Part shown: in pieces, positions 35,921-44,827 of the stretch
Position numbering within the stretch: position 1 is the first letter of the stretch
How the letters are laid out: every line of letters starts with the position of its first letter
From: Diplocloster agilis
GTDB taxonomy: Bacteria > Bacillota > Clostridia > Lachnospirales > Lachnospiraceae
NCBI RefSeq assembly: GCF_019042275.1
Contig: NZ_JAHQCW010000005.1
Span: 1 to 64,000, forward strand
Direction of reading: 5' to 3'
DNA length: 64,000 nucleotides
Program-made: the position numbers and the translations under genes
The notes under the pieces: generated by a model
Databases searched by the model: none
The model's input: the letters and a program-made list of their open reading frames with translations, nothing else
Told to the model about the DNA's origin: nothing

Positions 35921-35949
35921 TTGAATTATTGCAGGGTCTATTATATAAT
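35921..35949 (+). promoter_or_regulatory. Promoter of asnS-asnA
   Basis: TTGAAT (35921-35926), 17 bp, TATAAT (35944-35949), about 40 bp before the asnS start. Confidence 0.78.
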
Positions 35950-35989
35950 TCAATTTATGGTGGAAAATACAGGGAAAAGGAGTTTCATG

Positions 35990-37381
35990 ATGGAATTAGT
36001 GAACATTAAAGATCTATTTAGAAATGAATCTGAATATATTGGGAAAGAAGTGACGGTTGGGGGATGGCTCAGAAGCAAAAGAGATTCCAAGACCTTTGGA
36101 TTTCTGGTGATTAATGACGGTACGTTTTTTGAACCCTTACAGGTGGTGTATGGGGATGCCCTCGATAATTTTGCGGAGATCTCCAAACTCAATGTGGGAG
36201 CCGCTGTCATTGTGACGGGAGTTCTTACGGCTACGCCCCAGGCAAAGCAGCCCTTTGAGATACAGGCCAGCGAAGTTTGCGTGGAGGGAAATTCCGCTCC
36301 GGATTATCCGCTTCAGAAGAAACGCCATTCTTTTGAGTACCTGAGGACCATCTCGCATTTGAGACCCCGGACGAATACATTCCAGGCGGTGTTCCGGGTC
36401 CGGTCTTTGATTGCCTATGCCATTCATAAATTTTTCCAGGAGCGGGATTTTGTTTATGTGCATACGCCCCTGATTACCGGCAGTGACTGTGAGGGAGCGG
36501 GAGAGATGTTCCAGGTTACGACTCTGGATCTGGATCAGGTGCCTCACACGGAGGACGGAAGCATTGACTTTAAAGAGGACTTCTTCGGAAAACCCACGAA
36601 TCTGACGGTCAGCGGACAGCTGAACGGTGAGACGTATGCGATGGCTTTTAAGAACATTTATACTTTTGGGCCTACGTTCCGGGCGGAGAATTCCAATACG
36701 ACGAGACATGCGGCGGAGTTCTGGATGATTGAGCCGGAGATGGCGTTTGCGGATCTTCAGGATGATATGATTCTGGCGGAGAGCATGCTGAAATACGTGA
36801 TCAATTATGTGCTGGAACATGCGCCGGAAGAGATGGCCTTTTTCAACCAGTTCGTGGACAAAGGACTGTTAGAACGCCTGCAGCATGTGGCATCCTCGGA
36901 TTTCGCCCATGTAACCTATACACAGGCTGTGGAAATATTGGAAAAGCATAACGAGGAGTTCGAATATAAAGTGTCCTGGGGCTGTGACCTGCAGACCGAG
37001 CATGAGCGTTTCCTGACGGAGAAGGAGTTTGGCCGTCCTGTATTCGTTACGGATTATCCGAAGGAGATTAAGGCATTTTATATGAAACTGAATGACGACC
37101 AGAAGACAGTGGCCGCTATGGACTGTCTGGTACCCGGGATCGGCGAGATCATCGGCGGAAGCCAGAGAGAGGATGACTACGACAAGCTGGTGGGCAGAAT
37201 GGAAGAATTGGGCCTGAATAAAGAGGATTATGATTTCTACCTGGATCTTCGTAAATACGGATCGGCCAGACATGCGGGCTTTGGCTTAGGCTTTGAAAGA
37301 TGCGTGATGTATATCACCGGTATGGGCAATATCCGGGACGTAATCCCATTCCCCAGAACCGTAAATAACTGCGAATTATAA
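35990..37381 (+). CDS. asnS: Asparagine--tRNA ligase
   Basis: About 463 aa, the normal length. The OB-fold anticodon-binding domain is N-terminal ([14 protein letters not shown]). Class II core motifs are present: [19 protein letters not shown] (motif 2) and [15 protein letters not shown] (motif 3). It charges tRNA-Asn. AAGGAG (35977-35982) serves the double ATG at 35987/35990; spacing favours 35990. It is followed 18 bp later by asnA, so asparagine synthesis and its use in translation are co-expressed. Confidence 0.96.
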   Translation: MELVNIKDLFRNESEYIGKEVTVGGWLRSKRDSKTFGFLVINDGTFFEPLQVVYGDALDNFAEISKLNVGAAVIVTGVLTATPQAKQPFEIQASEVCVEGNSAPDYPLQKKRHSFEYLRTISHLRPRTNTFQAVFRVRSLIAYAIHKFFQERDFVYVHTPLITGSDCEGAGEMFQVTTLDLDQVPHTEDGSIDFKEDFFGKPTNLTVSGQLNGETYAMAFKNIYTFGPTFRAENSNTTRHAAEFWMIEPEMAFADLQDDMILAESMLKYVINYVLEHAPEEMAFFNQFVDKGLLERLQHVASSDFAHVTYTQAVEILEKHNEEFEYKVSWGCDLQTEHERFLTEKEFGRPVFVTDYPKEIKAFYMKLNDDQKTVAAMDCLVPGIGEIIGGSQREDDYDKLVGRMEELGLNKEDYDFYLDLRKYGSARHAGFGLGFERCVMYITGMGNIRDVIPFPRTVNNCEL

Positions 37382-37399
37382 GAGAGAGGATTTTTGAGG

Positions 37400-38410
37400 A
37401 TGAGTAAGATAGTAATACCGGAGGGGTACCAGCCGCTGCTGGATATTAAGGCGACAGAGATTGCGATTAAGAGGGTGAAAGATTTCTTTCAGCGGGAGCT
37501 GGCGACGCAGCTGAATCTTCGACGGGTATCTGCGCCCTTGTTCGTGCTGCCGGAATCCGGACTGAATGATAATTTGAACGGAGTGGAGCGCCCCGTGAAG
37601 TTCGGGATTATGGAACGGGGAGATGCGGAGGCGGAGATCGTCCATTCACTGGCCAAGTGGAAACGGCTGGCGTTAAAACGCTACGGTTTCCAGATGGGAG
37701 AGGGACTTTATACGGATATGAATGCCATCCGCCGGGATGAGGAGACGGACAACATCCATTCGATTTTCGTGGACCAGTGGGATTGGGAAAAGATTATCGA
37801 CAAAAGCGACCGGACGCTGGAAACGCTTCAGGATGTGGTAAAGTCGGTATACGAGGCGCTGCGCGTCACGGAAAAATATATTGCCAACCGGTACAGCTAT
37901 GTGGAATGTTTCCTGCCGGAGGAGATCACGTTCGTTACCTCACAGGAGTTGGAGGACCGGTATCCGGACTGCACGGCCAAAGAAAGAGAATACAACGTGG
38001 CGAAGGAGTACGGCGCCGTATTTATCATGCAGATCGGCGGACGGTTAAAGTCCGGGGAAAAGCACGACGGAAGAGCGCCTGACTATGATGACTGGAAGTT
38101 AAACGGGGATATTATTGTGTATTACCCGGTGTTGGATATCGCGCTGGAATTGTCTTCCATGGGTATCCGTGTAGATGAGGAGACGTTGCTGTCCCAGCTT
38201 GAAGAAGCGGGCTGCATGGACCGGGCAGGACTTCCGTTCCAGAAAGCACTGCTGAACCACGAACTGCCCTATACGGTAGGCGGCGGTATCGGACAGTCCA
38301 GAATCTGCATGTTTTATCTGCGCAAGGCTCATATCGGAGAAGTACAGTCCTCGATCTGGCCGGATGATATCTGGGAATATGCGAAGGCACGCGGAGTGAA
38401 TCTGCTGTAA
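37400..38410 (+). CDS. asnA: Aspartate--ammonia ligase (asparagine synthetase A)
   Basis: About 336 aa, the usual AsnA length and an aminoacyl-tRNA-synthetase-like fold. Markers are [27 protein letters not shown] and [16 protein letters not shown]. It makes asparagine from aspartate, ammonia and ATP. It stands in tandem with asnS and is followed by a terminator. Confidence 0.96.
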   Translation: MSKIVIPEGYQPLLDIKATEIAIKRVKDFFQRELATQLNLRRVSAPLFVLPESGLNDNLNGVERPVKFGIMERGDAEAEIVHSLAKWKRLALKRYGFQMGEGLYTDMNAIRRDEETDNIHSIFVDQWDWEKIIDKSDRTLETLQDVVKSVYEALRVTEKYIANRYSYVECFLPEEITFVTSQELEDRYPDCTAKEREYNVAKEYGAVFIMQIGGRLKSGEKHDGRAPDYDDWKLNGDIIVYYPVLDIALELSSMGIRVDEETLLSQLEEAGCMDRAGLPFQKALLNHELPYTVGGGIGQSRICMFYLRKAHIGEVQSSIWPDDIWEYAKARGVNLL

Positions 38411-38416
38411 GGAAGG

Positions 38417-38457
38417 GAGTTCCAAAAGCTGATATCTGGTTTTTGGAACTCTTCTTT
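38417..38457 (+). terminator. Terminator of asnS-asnA
   Basis: GAGTTCCAAAA (38417-38427) pairs with TTTTTGGAACTC (38440-38451), followed by TTCTTTC. Confidence 0.8.
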
Positions 38458-38493
38458 CATTTACCTGGAGGTTAATAATAGGAGGCAGCAAAA

Positions 38494-38886
38494 ATGAAAG
38501 AAATAGAGAGACTAAAAGAAATAGAAAGACAGAAAGAACTAGATCGGCTGAAAGGGCTGGTGAAAGATTTTTGTGAGGAACGGGACTGGGATCAATTTCA
38601 CAATCCGAAGGAACTGGCCATCGGATTATCGACGGAGGCAAATGAGCTGTTGCAGCTATTCCGGTTTCAGTCTGAAGAACAGATGAGGGAAATGCTCGGG
38701 AAGCCGGACACACGGGAACAGATCGAGGATGAGACCGCGGATATCTTCTTTTTCCTGCTGCGCTTTGCGCAGAAAAACGGGATCGATCTGGAACAAGCTC
38801 TGGTCCGCAAGATCGAAAAGAACCGGAAAAAATATCCGGCTGAACTGGCGAGAGGGAAGAACCTGAAATATACGGAGTATGAATAA
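38494..38886 (+). CDS. MazG-like nucleotide pyrophosphohydrolase
   Basis: 130 aa. The MazG/dCTPase helical core has the metal motif as EANELLQLF and DETADIFFFLLRF (ExxE ... ExxD). Such small all-alpha enzymes hydrolyse non-standard or excess dNTPs to NMP and PPi. The first 18 residues are a repetitive Lys/Glu helix (KEIERLKEIERQKELDRLK) that looks like an added extension. AGGAGG precedes ATG. Confidence 0.85.
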   Translation: MKEIERLKEIERQKELDRLKGLVKDFCEERDWDQFHNPKELAIGLSTEANELLQLFRFQSEEQMREMLGKPDTREQIEDETADIFFFLLRFAQKNGIDLEQALVRKIEKNRKKYPAELARGKNLKYTEYE

Positions 38887-38922
38887 GAACCGGTATAGTG
38901 TCCGGGAAGGGGGAGACCATAG

Positions 38923-39492
38923 ATGAAAATCCGGTTGGCTGCGGTGTCGGATAACCAGGCGCTGCGGAAGATTTATGCGCAGTATATAGAGACGCCCATT
39001 ACTTTTGAGTGTGCGCTTCCTACGGCCGGTGAATTTGCAGACCGTATAGCACAGATAAGCCGCGATTATCCTTACCTGGTATGTGAAGACGGCGGGATGA
39101 TAATCGGGTACGCCTACGCGCACAGACAGATGGAACGGGAAGCATATCAGTGGAACGCGGAATTATCGGTTTATATGGACCGTGCTTATACTTCAAAGGG
39201 CTTGGGAAAGAAACTGTATCTGATTCTAATGGAGATTTTAAAATTACAGGGGATCAGAACCGTATATGGAGGGGTTACCGTACCGAATGAGAAAAGTGAA
39301 GGGCTGCATTTGAGCCTTGGATTTAAACCGCTGGGGACTTACCGTCATACAGGATATAAATGCGGGAAATGGCATGACGTAACCTGGTTTGAAAAAGAGA
39401 TCGCTCCTTATAACAGTAATCCGGAACCGATACGGCCGGTGCATGAAATCACGGAGAAAAAGATTAATGATCTGATACAAAGGTATTCATAA
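38923..39492 (+). CDS. GNAT-family N-acetyltransferase (PAT/MnaT-like)
   Basis: 189 aa. The N-terminus (IRLAAVSDNQALRKIYAQYIE) and TPITFE match the phosphinothricin/methionine-sulfoximine acetyltransferase group. Acetyl-CoA motif A is seen in RAYTSKGLGKKLY, and the C-terminal block has HLSLGFKPLGTYRHTGYK. It acetylates a small amine; the native substrate is not known. GGAAGGGGG precedes ATG. A terminator follows. Confidence 0.85.
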   Translation: MKIRLAAVSDNQALRKIYAQYIETPITFECALPTAGEFADRIAQISRDYPYLVCEDGGMIIGYAYAHRQMEREAYQWNAELSVYMDRAYTSKGLGKKLYLILMEILKLQGIRTVYGGVTVPNEKSEGLHLSLGFKPLGTYRHTGYKCGKWHDVTWFEKEIAPYNSNPEPIRPVHEITEKKINDLIQRYS

Positions 39493-39524
39493 AGGAAATT
39501 CTCAAGCCGTCTCAAAATGGAAAG

Positions 39525-39556
39525 CTGCCTGCTATTATTACAGGCAGTTTTTTTGG
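39525..39556 (+). terminator. Terminator after the acetyltransferase gene
   Basis: CTGCCTG (39525-39531) pairs with CAGGCAG (39541-39547), followed by seven T. Confidence 0.82.
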
Positions 39557-39752
39557 TCAAACAACATTTTTGCTGTAAATTCGATACAAGCCTGATACAT
39601 TGCCATGCTAAGATACCTATAGAAAACAAAAGTTAAGAAAATCTTTCGGAAAAAATGTCGGAAAAGGGATATAATAAAATTAATTGCCCTCTTTTTGCCG
39701 AGGAGCAGAACGGCATGGAGAAAATTGTCGAATGATTCAGAGAGGTACCGGG

Positions 39753-40721
39753 ATGGGAGATAATAAAGAAGCAATCAGACGAAAGAAAATGCTGATGGAG
39801 AAAAAAAAGAGGAGACGCCGCCGAAGACGCCTTTTAATGTTGAGAAAATTAGGACTGATCTGCGTGGCGATGTTCTTGGTTATAACGGTAATTCACAAGT
39901 GGACGAATCAGCTGGAGGCTCATGAGACGCAGGACAACAGTAACGTACAGCCAGAAGTATTTGAGCCGGTGGCGGCGGTCCAGACGAATTCCGGGAATGT
40001 CACCCGGTCTAATGTGAAGGTGGATCCGGAAGTGGTTGGACAGCTGGAAGAGATGCTCGATGAGGAACCTAAGATAAAAGAAATCCTTGAGGATCCCGGC
40101 CTGTATCCGCAGGAGATGCTGGAGTTTGTGTTAAAATATCCGGAAACGATACAATTCGTACTGGATTATCCGGAAAAAAAGGACCGGCTTACGGACAGCA
40201 GCCGTATAGATATATCGAAAGACTACGAAAAGGGGGAGATCCCGCTTTTCCTGCAATGGGATGAGAGATGGGGATATCATTCATATGGAGACGATGGAAT
40301 GATCGGAATGGATGGGTGCGGGCCCACCTGTCTGTCCATGGTGATCGTGGGGCTGACGGGACAGACCGACATGAATCCTCAAAAAGTGGCGGAATTCAGC
40401 CAGGCTCAGGGATATATCGATCCCCAGTACGGCACTACCTGGGAACTGATGACAACCGGAGCCCAGAAGCTTGGACTTCGGGCGAGGGAGATTCCGTTAG
40501 ATGAGGATGTTTTGTATAATGTGTTTGCTAAAGGGCAGGTGGTAATTTGCAGCATGCGCCCCGGCGATTTTACGACATCCGGACACTTTATTGTTTTAAC
40601 CGGGTTTAAAAACGGGGAAATCACCGTCAACGATCCCAATAGTCCAAGCCGCAGTCAAAAAACGTGGAAATATGCGGATATTAAACCGCAGATTAAAAAT
40701 CTTTGGGCTTATTCTTATTGA
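39753..40721 (+). CDS. Membrane-anchored C39-like cysteine peptidase-fold protein
   Basis: About 322 aa. A very basic N-terminus (RRKKMLMEKKKRRRRRRR) precedes one membrane helix (LGLICVAMFLVITVI), an acidic linker and a C-terminal peptidase-C39-like domain. That domain has the likely catalytic Cys in GMDGCGPTCLSMV and His in SGHFIVLTG, then NDPNSP. The catalytic part would be outside the cell. AGAGAGGT precedes ATG 39753; the frame is open further upstream but lacks a good site. Its target is unknown. Confidence 0.8.
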   Translation: MGDNKEAIRRKKMLMEKKKRRRRRRRLLMLRKLGLICVAMFLVITVIHKWTNQLEAHETQDNSNVQPEVFEPVAAVQTNSGNVTRSNVKVDPEVVGQLEEMLDEEPKIKEILEDPGLYPQEMLEFVLKYPETIQFVLDYPEKKDRLTDSSRIDISKDYEKGEIPLFLQWDERWGYHSYGDDGMIGMDGCGPTCLSMVIVGLTGQTDMNPQKVAEFSQAQGYIDPQYGTTWELMTTGAQKLGLRAREIPLDEDVLYNVFAKGQVVICSMRPGDFTTSGHFIVLTGFKNGEITVNDPNSPSRSQKTWKYADIKPQIKNLWAYSY

Positions 40722-40761
40722 CGGAGATTAGAAACCAGAATCTGCAGATTTTTGTCATTTC

Positions 40762-40790
40762 TTGATCTTTCGGAGCAGATATGCTATATT
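40762..40790 (+). promoter_or_regulatory. Promoter of the CDP-alcohol phosphatidyltransferase gene
   Basis: TTGATC (40762-40767), 17 bp, TATATT (40785-40790). Confidence 0.65.
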
Positions 40791-40824
40791 ACGCGTAATG
40801 AGATGATGAAGGAGTGTGGGATTG

Positions 40825-41394
40825 ATGCAGATAAAACATGATGTGCCATTGCGTAAACAGCTTTTTACCATACCGAATTTGCTGGGTTATCTGAGGATTA
40901 TACTGGTACCGGTTATCGTGTGGAGATATGTGACGGCGGATTCGGTCAGTGATTATTATGTGGCGGCGTTGATTGTGGTGATATCCGGTATATCCGATCT
41001 GTTTGACGGAATGATCGCCCGCAGGTTTAATCAGATTACGCAGCTGGGCAAAGCGCTGGACCCGATAGCGGATAAACTGACCCAGGCGGCCATGGTGCTC
41101 TGCCTGACGATCCGATACAGGCAGATGATTCCTATGTTGATCCTGTTTGTTGTGAAGGAAGGATTTATGGGGATTATGGGCGCGGTGATGCTGCGAAAAG
41201 GAAAGATGCTGGACGGGGCTATGTGGTATGGTAAGGTGTGCACAGCCGTGTTGTATCTGGTAATGTTCGTGCTGTTCCTGTTCCCGGAGCTGCCGGTGCT
41301 GGCGGTAAATATTTGTATTGGAATCTGCGTTTGTTTTATGCTTCTTTCTTTCGTACTTTATATACCGAGGTTTATTAAGCTGAATAAAGAATAG
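40825..41394 (+). CDS. CDP-alcohol phosphatidyltransferase (PgsA-like)
   Basis: About 189 aa and hydrophobic. The complete family motif is present: SDLFDGMIARRFNQITQLG followed by KALDPIADK (D-x2-DG-x2-AR ... G-x3-D-x3-D). It likely makes phosphatidylglycerophosphate or cardiolipin from CDP-diacylglycerol in the cytoplasmic membrane. AAGGAG precedes ATG 40825. A single-gene transcript between promoter 40762 and terminator 41439. Confidence 0.88.
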   Translation: MQIKHDVPLRKQLFTIPNLLGYLRIILVPVIVWRYVTADSVSDYYVAALIVVISGISDLFDGMIARRFNQITQLGKALDPIADKLTQAAMVLCLTIRYRQMIPMLILFVVKEGFMGIMGAVMLRKGKMLDGAMWYGKVCTAVLYLVMFVLFLFPELPVLAVNICIGICVCFMLLSFVLYIPRFIKLNKE

Positions 41395-41438
41395 TCTATA
41401 ATATTCTGTTAGATTTCATATTTCTGTAGATGTTACTG

Positions 41439-41474
41439 ACTGGGTCTGTGATTTTTTCGCAGATCCAGTTTTTA
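41439..41474 (+). terminator. Terminator after the phosphatidyltransferase gene
   Basis: ACTGGGTCTG (from 41439) pairs with CAGATCCAGT (to 41469) with one mismatch, followed by TTTTT. Confidence 0.75.
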
Positions 41475-41600
41475 TGTGTTCGCATATGGGCACGCTGCCT
41501 GACAGACATATTTTGTGAACCAAACCTATTGGGAGGGATAATTTACACAGAATCTAGGATTGGTTTATGAACAGAATCTAAATTAAGACTTTGATTGGAC

Positions 41601-41658
41601 TTGACGAATGAAATAAATCAGGTATAATGGTTCATAAGTGAACAGTTCATAAATGAAC
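41601..41658 (+). promoter_or_regulatory. MarR promoter with two tandem palindromic operators
   Basis: TTGACG (41601-41606), 16 bp, TATAAT (41623-41628). Directly after the -10 box come GTTCATAAGTGAAC (41630-41643) and GTTCATAAATGAAC (41645-41658), two 14-bp palindromes one base apart. This is a strong autoregulatory layout for the MarR gene. Confidence 0.8.
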
Positions 41659-41722
41659 TATTTTGAAGTGGACTTATACACGATTTAGAATTGACTTCCG
41701 AACTGGGAAGAAGGAAAGAATC

Positions 41723-42193
41723 TTGGCAAAAAAAATCTTTGAAAACAGGCTTACCATCGATTTTATGCACAGCGCGGCGAAAGCCAAAAAGACGTATGAA
41801 CGTATATTTCACGATATCGCGAAAGCGGAAAAGCTAACGCAGAATGAGGTAGACGTGCTGCTTTGTCTGTGGAACAATCCGGGTTATGACACGGCCAGTG
41901 ATATCGTGAATTACCGGATGATTTCAAAATCACATGTATGCAAAGCGGTAGACAGTCTGACGGAACGGGGATATCTGTCGGGCCGGCAGGAGGCTGCGGA
42001 CAGGAGGAAGGTGCATCTGAAGATCGAACCACCCGCCGAGAAAGTGGTCAGACGCCTGGCCGTGGTTCAGATGCAGTTTATCAGCGGGCTGTTTGATGGA
42101 GTCACGGAGGAGGAACAGGCTTTATTTGAAAAAATACTGGATAAAATGGGAGAAAATATGGAAGGAGTTTATAAGAAATGGTGTTCAAACTGA
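41723..42193 (+). CDS. MarR-family transcriptional regulator
   Basis: About 156 aa. The winged helix is clear (TQNEVDVLLCLWNNP; SKSHVCKAVDSLTERGYL; DRRKVHLKI). The best start is TTG 41723 behind AAGGAAAG; the longer frame from TTG 41663 begins right after the operators without a ribosome site. It overlaps the transporter at 42178, which is its probable target along with itself. Confidence 0.87.
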   Translation: MAKKIFENRLTIDFMHSAAKAKKTYERIFHDIAKAEKLTQNEVDVLLCLWNNPGYDTASDIVNYRMISKSHVCKAVDSLTERGYLSGRQEAADRRKVHLKIEPPAEKVVRRLAVVQMQFISGLFDGVTEEEQALFEKILDKMGENMEGVYKKWCSN

Positions 42194-42939
42194 TGATCTG
42201 TATCATTGCCGGACTTGGAGCGGGGATTGGGACCGGATTGGCCGGACTGTCGGCTGCTGCGGTGATTTCTCCTATGTTGATTACTTTTTTAGGCTTTCCG
42301 GCCTATGAGGCGATCGGAATCGCCCTGGCCTCTGATGTATTGGCGTCGGCGGCTTCCGCGTGGACTTACTACCGCAACAAGAATATTGATATTAAGAATG
42401 GTTTTCTGATGCTGGTGACGACGCTGATCCTGACTATGGTTGGCAGTAAGGTGGCATCCTATGTGCCAAACACCACAATGGGAAACTTTTCCGTCTATAT
42501 GACGCTGCTGCTGGGAATCAAATTTATTGTTCGTCCGGTTATGACGACCAGGGAAGCGAATGAGAATAAGTCCCGGAAGAAAAAGATCATACAGTCCCTG
42601 ATCGCGGGCTGCGTGATCGGGTTTATCTGCGGCTTTGTAGGAGCGGGCGGCGGTATGATGATGCTGCTTATATTAACCAGTGTTCTGGGTTACGAATTAA
42701 AAACAGCGGTCGGCACCAGCGTATTTATCATGGCGTTTACCGCGTTGACTGGAGCCGTTAGCCATGTGGCGATCGGCGGGCAGCCGGATCTGTTCGCTTT
42801 GGCGGCCTGTATCCTAGCTACCCTTGCCGGTGCTTTGGCAGCCGCAGGTTTTGCGAACAAAGCAAGCACCAAGACTTTGAACCGGATTACAGGCGTGGTC
42901 TTGGCGGGACTTGGCCTGGCTATGGTGATTTTAAAATAA
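42178..42939 (+). CDS. TauE/SafE-family membrane transporter
   Basis: 253 aa with about eight membrane helices. The two halves each begin with a Gly-rich block (AGIGTGLAGLSAAAVISPML and GFVGAGGGMMMLLIL), typical of the family. Members export sulfite, sulfonates or related anions. GAAGGAG precedes ATG 42178. It overlaps marR by 16 bp, so it is likely induced by a compound sensed by that regulator. Confidence 0.87.
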   Translation: MVFKLMICIIAGLGAGIGTGLAGLSAAAVISPMLITFLGFPAYEAIGIALASDVLASAASAWTYYRNKNIDIKNGFLMLVTTLILTMVGSKVASYVPNTTMGNFSVYMTLLLGIKFIVRPVMTTREANENKSRKKKIIQSLIAGCVIGFICGFVGAGGGMMMLLILTSVLGYELKTAVGTSVFIMAFTALTGAVSHVAIGGQPDLFALAACILATLAGALAAAGFANKASTKTLNRITGVVLAGLGLAMVILK

Positions 42940-43013
42940 CCCCTCTTTTCAAGCTGCCCTATTCGTGATATGGTAAAAAGAAAACGATCGGGAAAGGAAA
43001 AGAGCGGCCGGTT

Positions 43014-43955
43014 ATGGAAAAGAGTAAGTGTGGTACAAGAAGACGTATTCTTATTTATCTTGGGCTGACATTCGTGATAACATATGCATTGGAGATATTG
43101 GTAATCGGAAGTATGGTTTCCAGTATACAGTCATCGTCTGCGGTCAGCCTGCTGGTTTCCGCCATGATGTTTATTCCGGCGGTCTGTGTATTGCTGACCA
43201 GGCTGATTACAAAAGAAGGGTTCCGGGATGCATGGATTCTGCCGAATTTTCGCGGTCATATCCGGTATTATGTGATGGGATGGTTCCTTCCGGTGATCCT
43301 GACCGTGCTTGGCAGTGTCGTGTATTTTCTGATTTATCCGGACAGGTTCGATCCGAATCTGGGATACATGATGGAGACTTATCAGGCGATGGGAATCAAT
43401 CTGCCATTGGAGGCTATCAAGACAAATATGCTGGTTCAGATCGGAATCGGGGTTGTGATTGGGCCAATCCTGAATATTTTCACCTGTATCGGTGAAGAGT
43501 GGGGCTGGAGGGGATACCTGGTCCCAAAACTGGCGGAGCGTTTCCGGATACTGCCAACCCTCCTGATCAGCGGAGTGATCTGGGGACTGTGGCACGCGCC
43601 GCTTACCGTCATGGGGCATAATTATGGATTTGGTTACACCGGCTATCCCATTACCGGAATTCTGGCTATGTGCGGGTTCTGCATTATCATGGGAACGCTG
43701 CTGTCCTTCCTGTCCCTAAAAACCAGAAGCTGCGTGCCGGCGGCCATAGCCCACGGCAGTCTGAACGGTTTCGCGTCCATAGGCATCTATTTTCTGACCG
43801 GCACCGATGTATATAATCCGTTCGTCGGGCCGGCGCCGACGGGTATCATAGGGGGCAGCGTGTTTATCCTTACGGCTGTGATCCTGGCTGCGGCCATGAT
43901 ACGGCAGGAGAAGAAAAACAGGCTGGTTGCGAAAGCAAAAGATCTATATTATTGA
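43014..43955 (+). CDS. CPBP-family intramembrane metalloprotease
   Basis: 313 aa with about eight membrane segments. The motifs of the CAAX-protease/bacteriocin-processing family are present: GEEWGWRGYL (EExxxR), WGLWHAPL and HGSLNGF. It cleaves or modifies a membrane-linked peptide; the target is unknown. The 3' end overlaps the convergent gene at 43949 by 7 bp. Confidence 0.87.
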   Translation: MEKSKCGTRRRILIYLGLTFVITYALEILVIGSMVSSIQSSSAVSLLVSAMMFIPAVCVLLTRLITKEGFRDAWILPNFRGHIRYYVMGWFLPVILTVLGSVVYFLIYPDRFDPNLGYMMETYQAMGINLPLEAIKTNMLVQIGIGVVIGPILNIFTCIGEEWGWRGYLVPKLAERFRILPTLLISGVIWGLWHAPLTVMGHNYGFGYTGYPITGILAMCGFCIIMGTLLSFLSLKTRSCVPAAIAHGSLNGFASIGIYFLTGTDVYNPFVGPAPTGIIGGSVFILTAVILAAAMIRQEKKNRLVAKAKDLYY

Positions 43956-44827
43956 GCGGAATATGCAGAGTTATTCTCGATATAACTATCTATGGTGCTG
44001 CCTGCGCCGGATGAATTTATATCACGGTATTTTAAATAAGGGTCGTAGAAATAATAACCTACCGGGAGGATCTGTATGTGATATTCCGTATCGTTCTGCA
44101 TATATATGATCTTTAACTGTGCCTTTTCAGACATGGCTCCCTGGGGCTGATAAGTCCAGTCGTCCAGGACGTCCAGGCCCAGATAACGGATATAGGCGTT
44201 AATGTTTTCTCTTGGCGCAATTTTTAATGTTTCCCGCTGCTCAGTGAACATCCGAAGGTATAGAACCTTTCCTGTCTTTGGCTCCATATAAAAAGACAGC
44301 TGAGGCGCAATATCGACAAAGCCGTTTGCAATAAACGCATCGTCATAGATGGTATAAAATGAAAAAGGGGTTTCTTTATCCTCCCATATGCCGTAAGTGC
44401 CGTTTACCCAGATCATGGGATCAATCATATAATGGAAGCTGTTCAATAAATCCATATCCAAAGCAGACTGATCGGTCATAATGTCCAACTGTTCATTCAG
44501 GCTGTCAATGGTCGAGGAAAAAGGAGAGTCATCGATGCTGAGAGGATAATTATAACCGCCGCCGTAGTCAAAGTACTGGTTGTTGTGATAGATATCCCGG
44601 ATCGCGTTGACCAGATAGATTTCTTCCGCCTCAGGCGCCAGCTTTGCATGGATCTCTTGGCGGGAATGAGCGGCTGCCATCATCTGCGCGTCCTGAATCG
44701 TGAAGAAAAGACGGGGAAAGCAGACGGCCCCTGCTACGATGATCAGAGTCAGAATCAAAAACACTAAACTTTTCCAATATTTAAATATCTTTTGCCACCT
44801 CCAGTTCGAACCAAACAGTGGTTCCAA
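43949..44827 (-). CDS. Membrane-anchored protein of unknown function, downstream of the sensor kinase
   Basis: Up to 292 aa with one N-terminal membrane helix (SLVFLILTLIIVAGAVCF) and a large outside domain. I do not recognise the family. The start is unusual. TTG 44827 gives a 47-bp overlap with the kinase gene, but the only good ribosome site (GGAGGTGG, minus strand 44802-44795) is ideally spaced for an ATA codon at 44788-44786, giving IFKYWKSLVFLI. It ends the amidase/regulator/kinase operon and may be the sensor's partner. Confidence 0.7.
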   Translation of the reverse strand: MEPLFGSNWRWQKIFKYWKSLVFLILTLIIVAGAVCFPRLFFTIQDAQMMAAAHSRQEIHAKLAPEAEEIYLVNAIRDIYHNNQYFDYGGGYNYPLSIDDSPFSSTIDSLNEQLDIMTDQSALDMDLLNSFHYMIDPMIWVNGTYGIWEDKETPFSFYTIYDDAFIANGFVDIAPQLSFYMEPKTGKVLYLRMFTEQRETLKIAPRENINAYIRYLGLDVLDDWTYQPQGAMSEKAQLKIIYMQNDTEYHIQILPVGYYFYDPYLKYRDINSSGAGSTIDSYIENNSAYSAQ

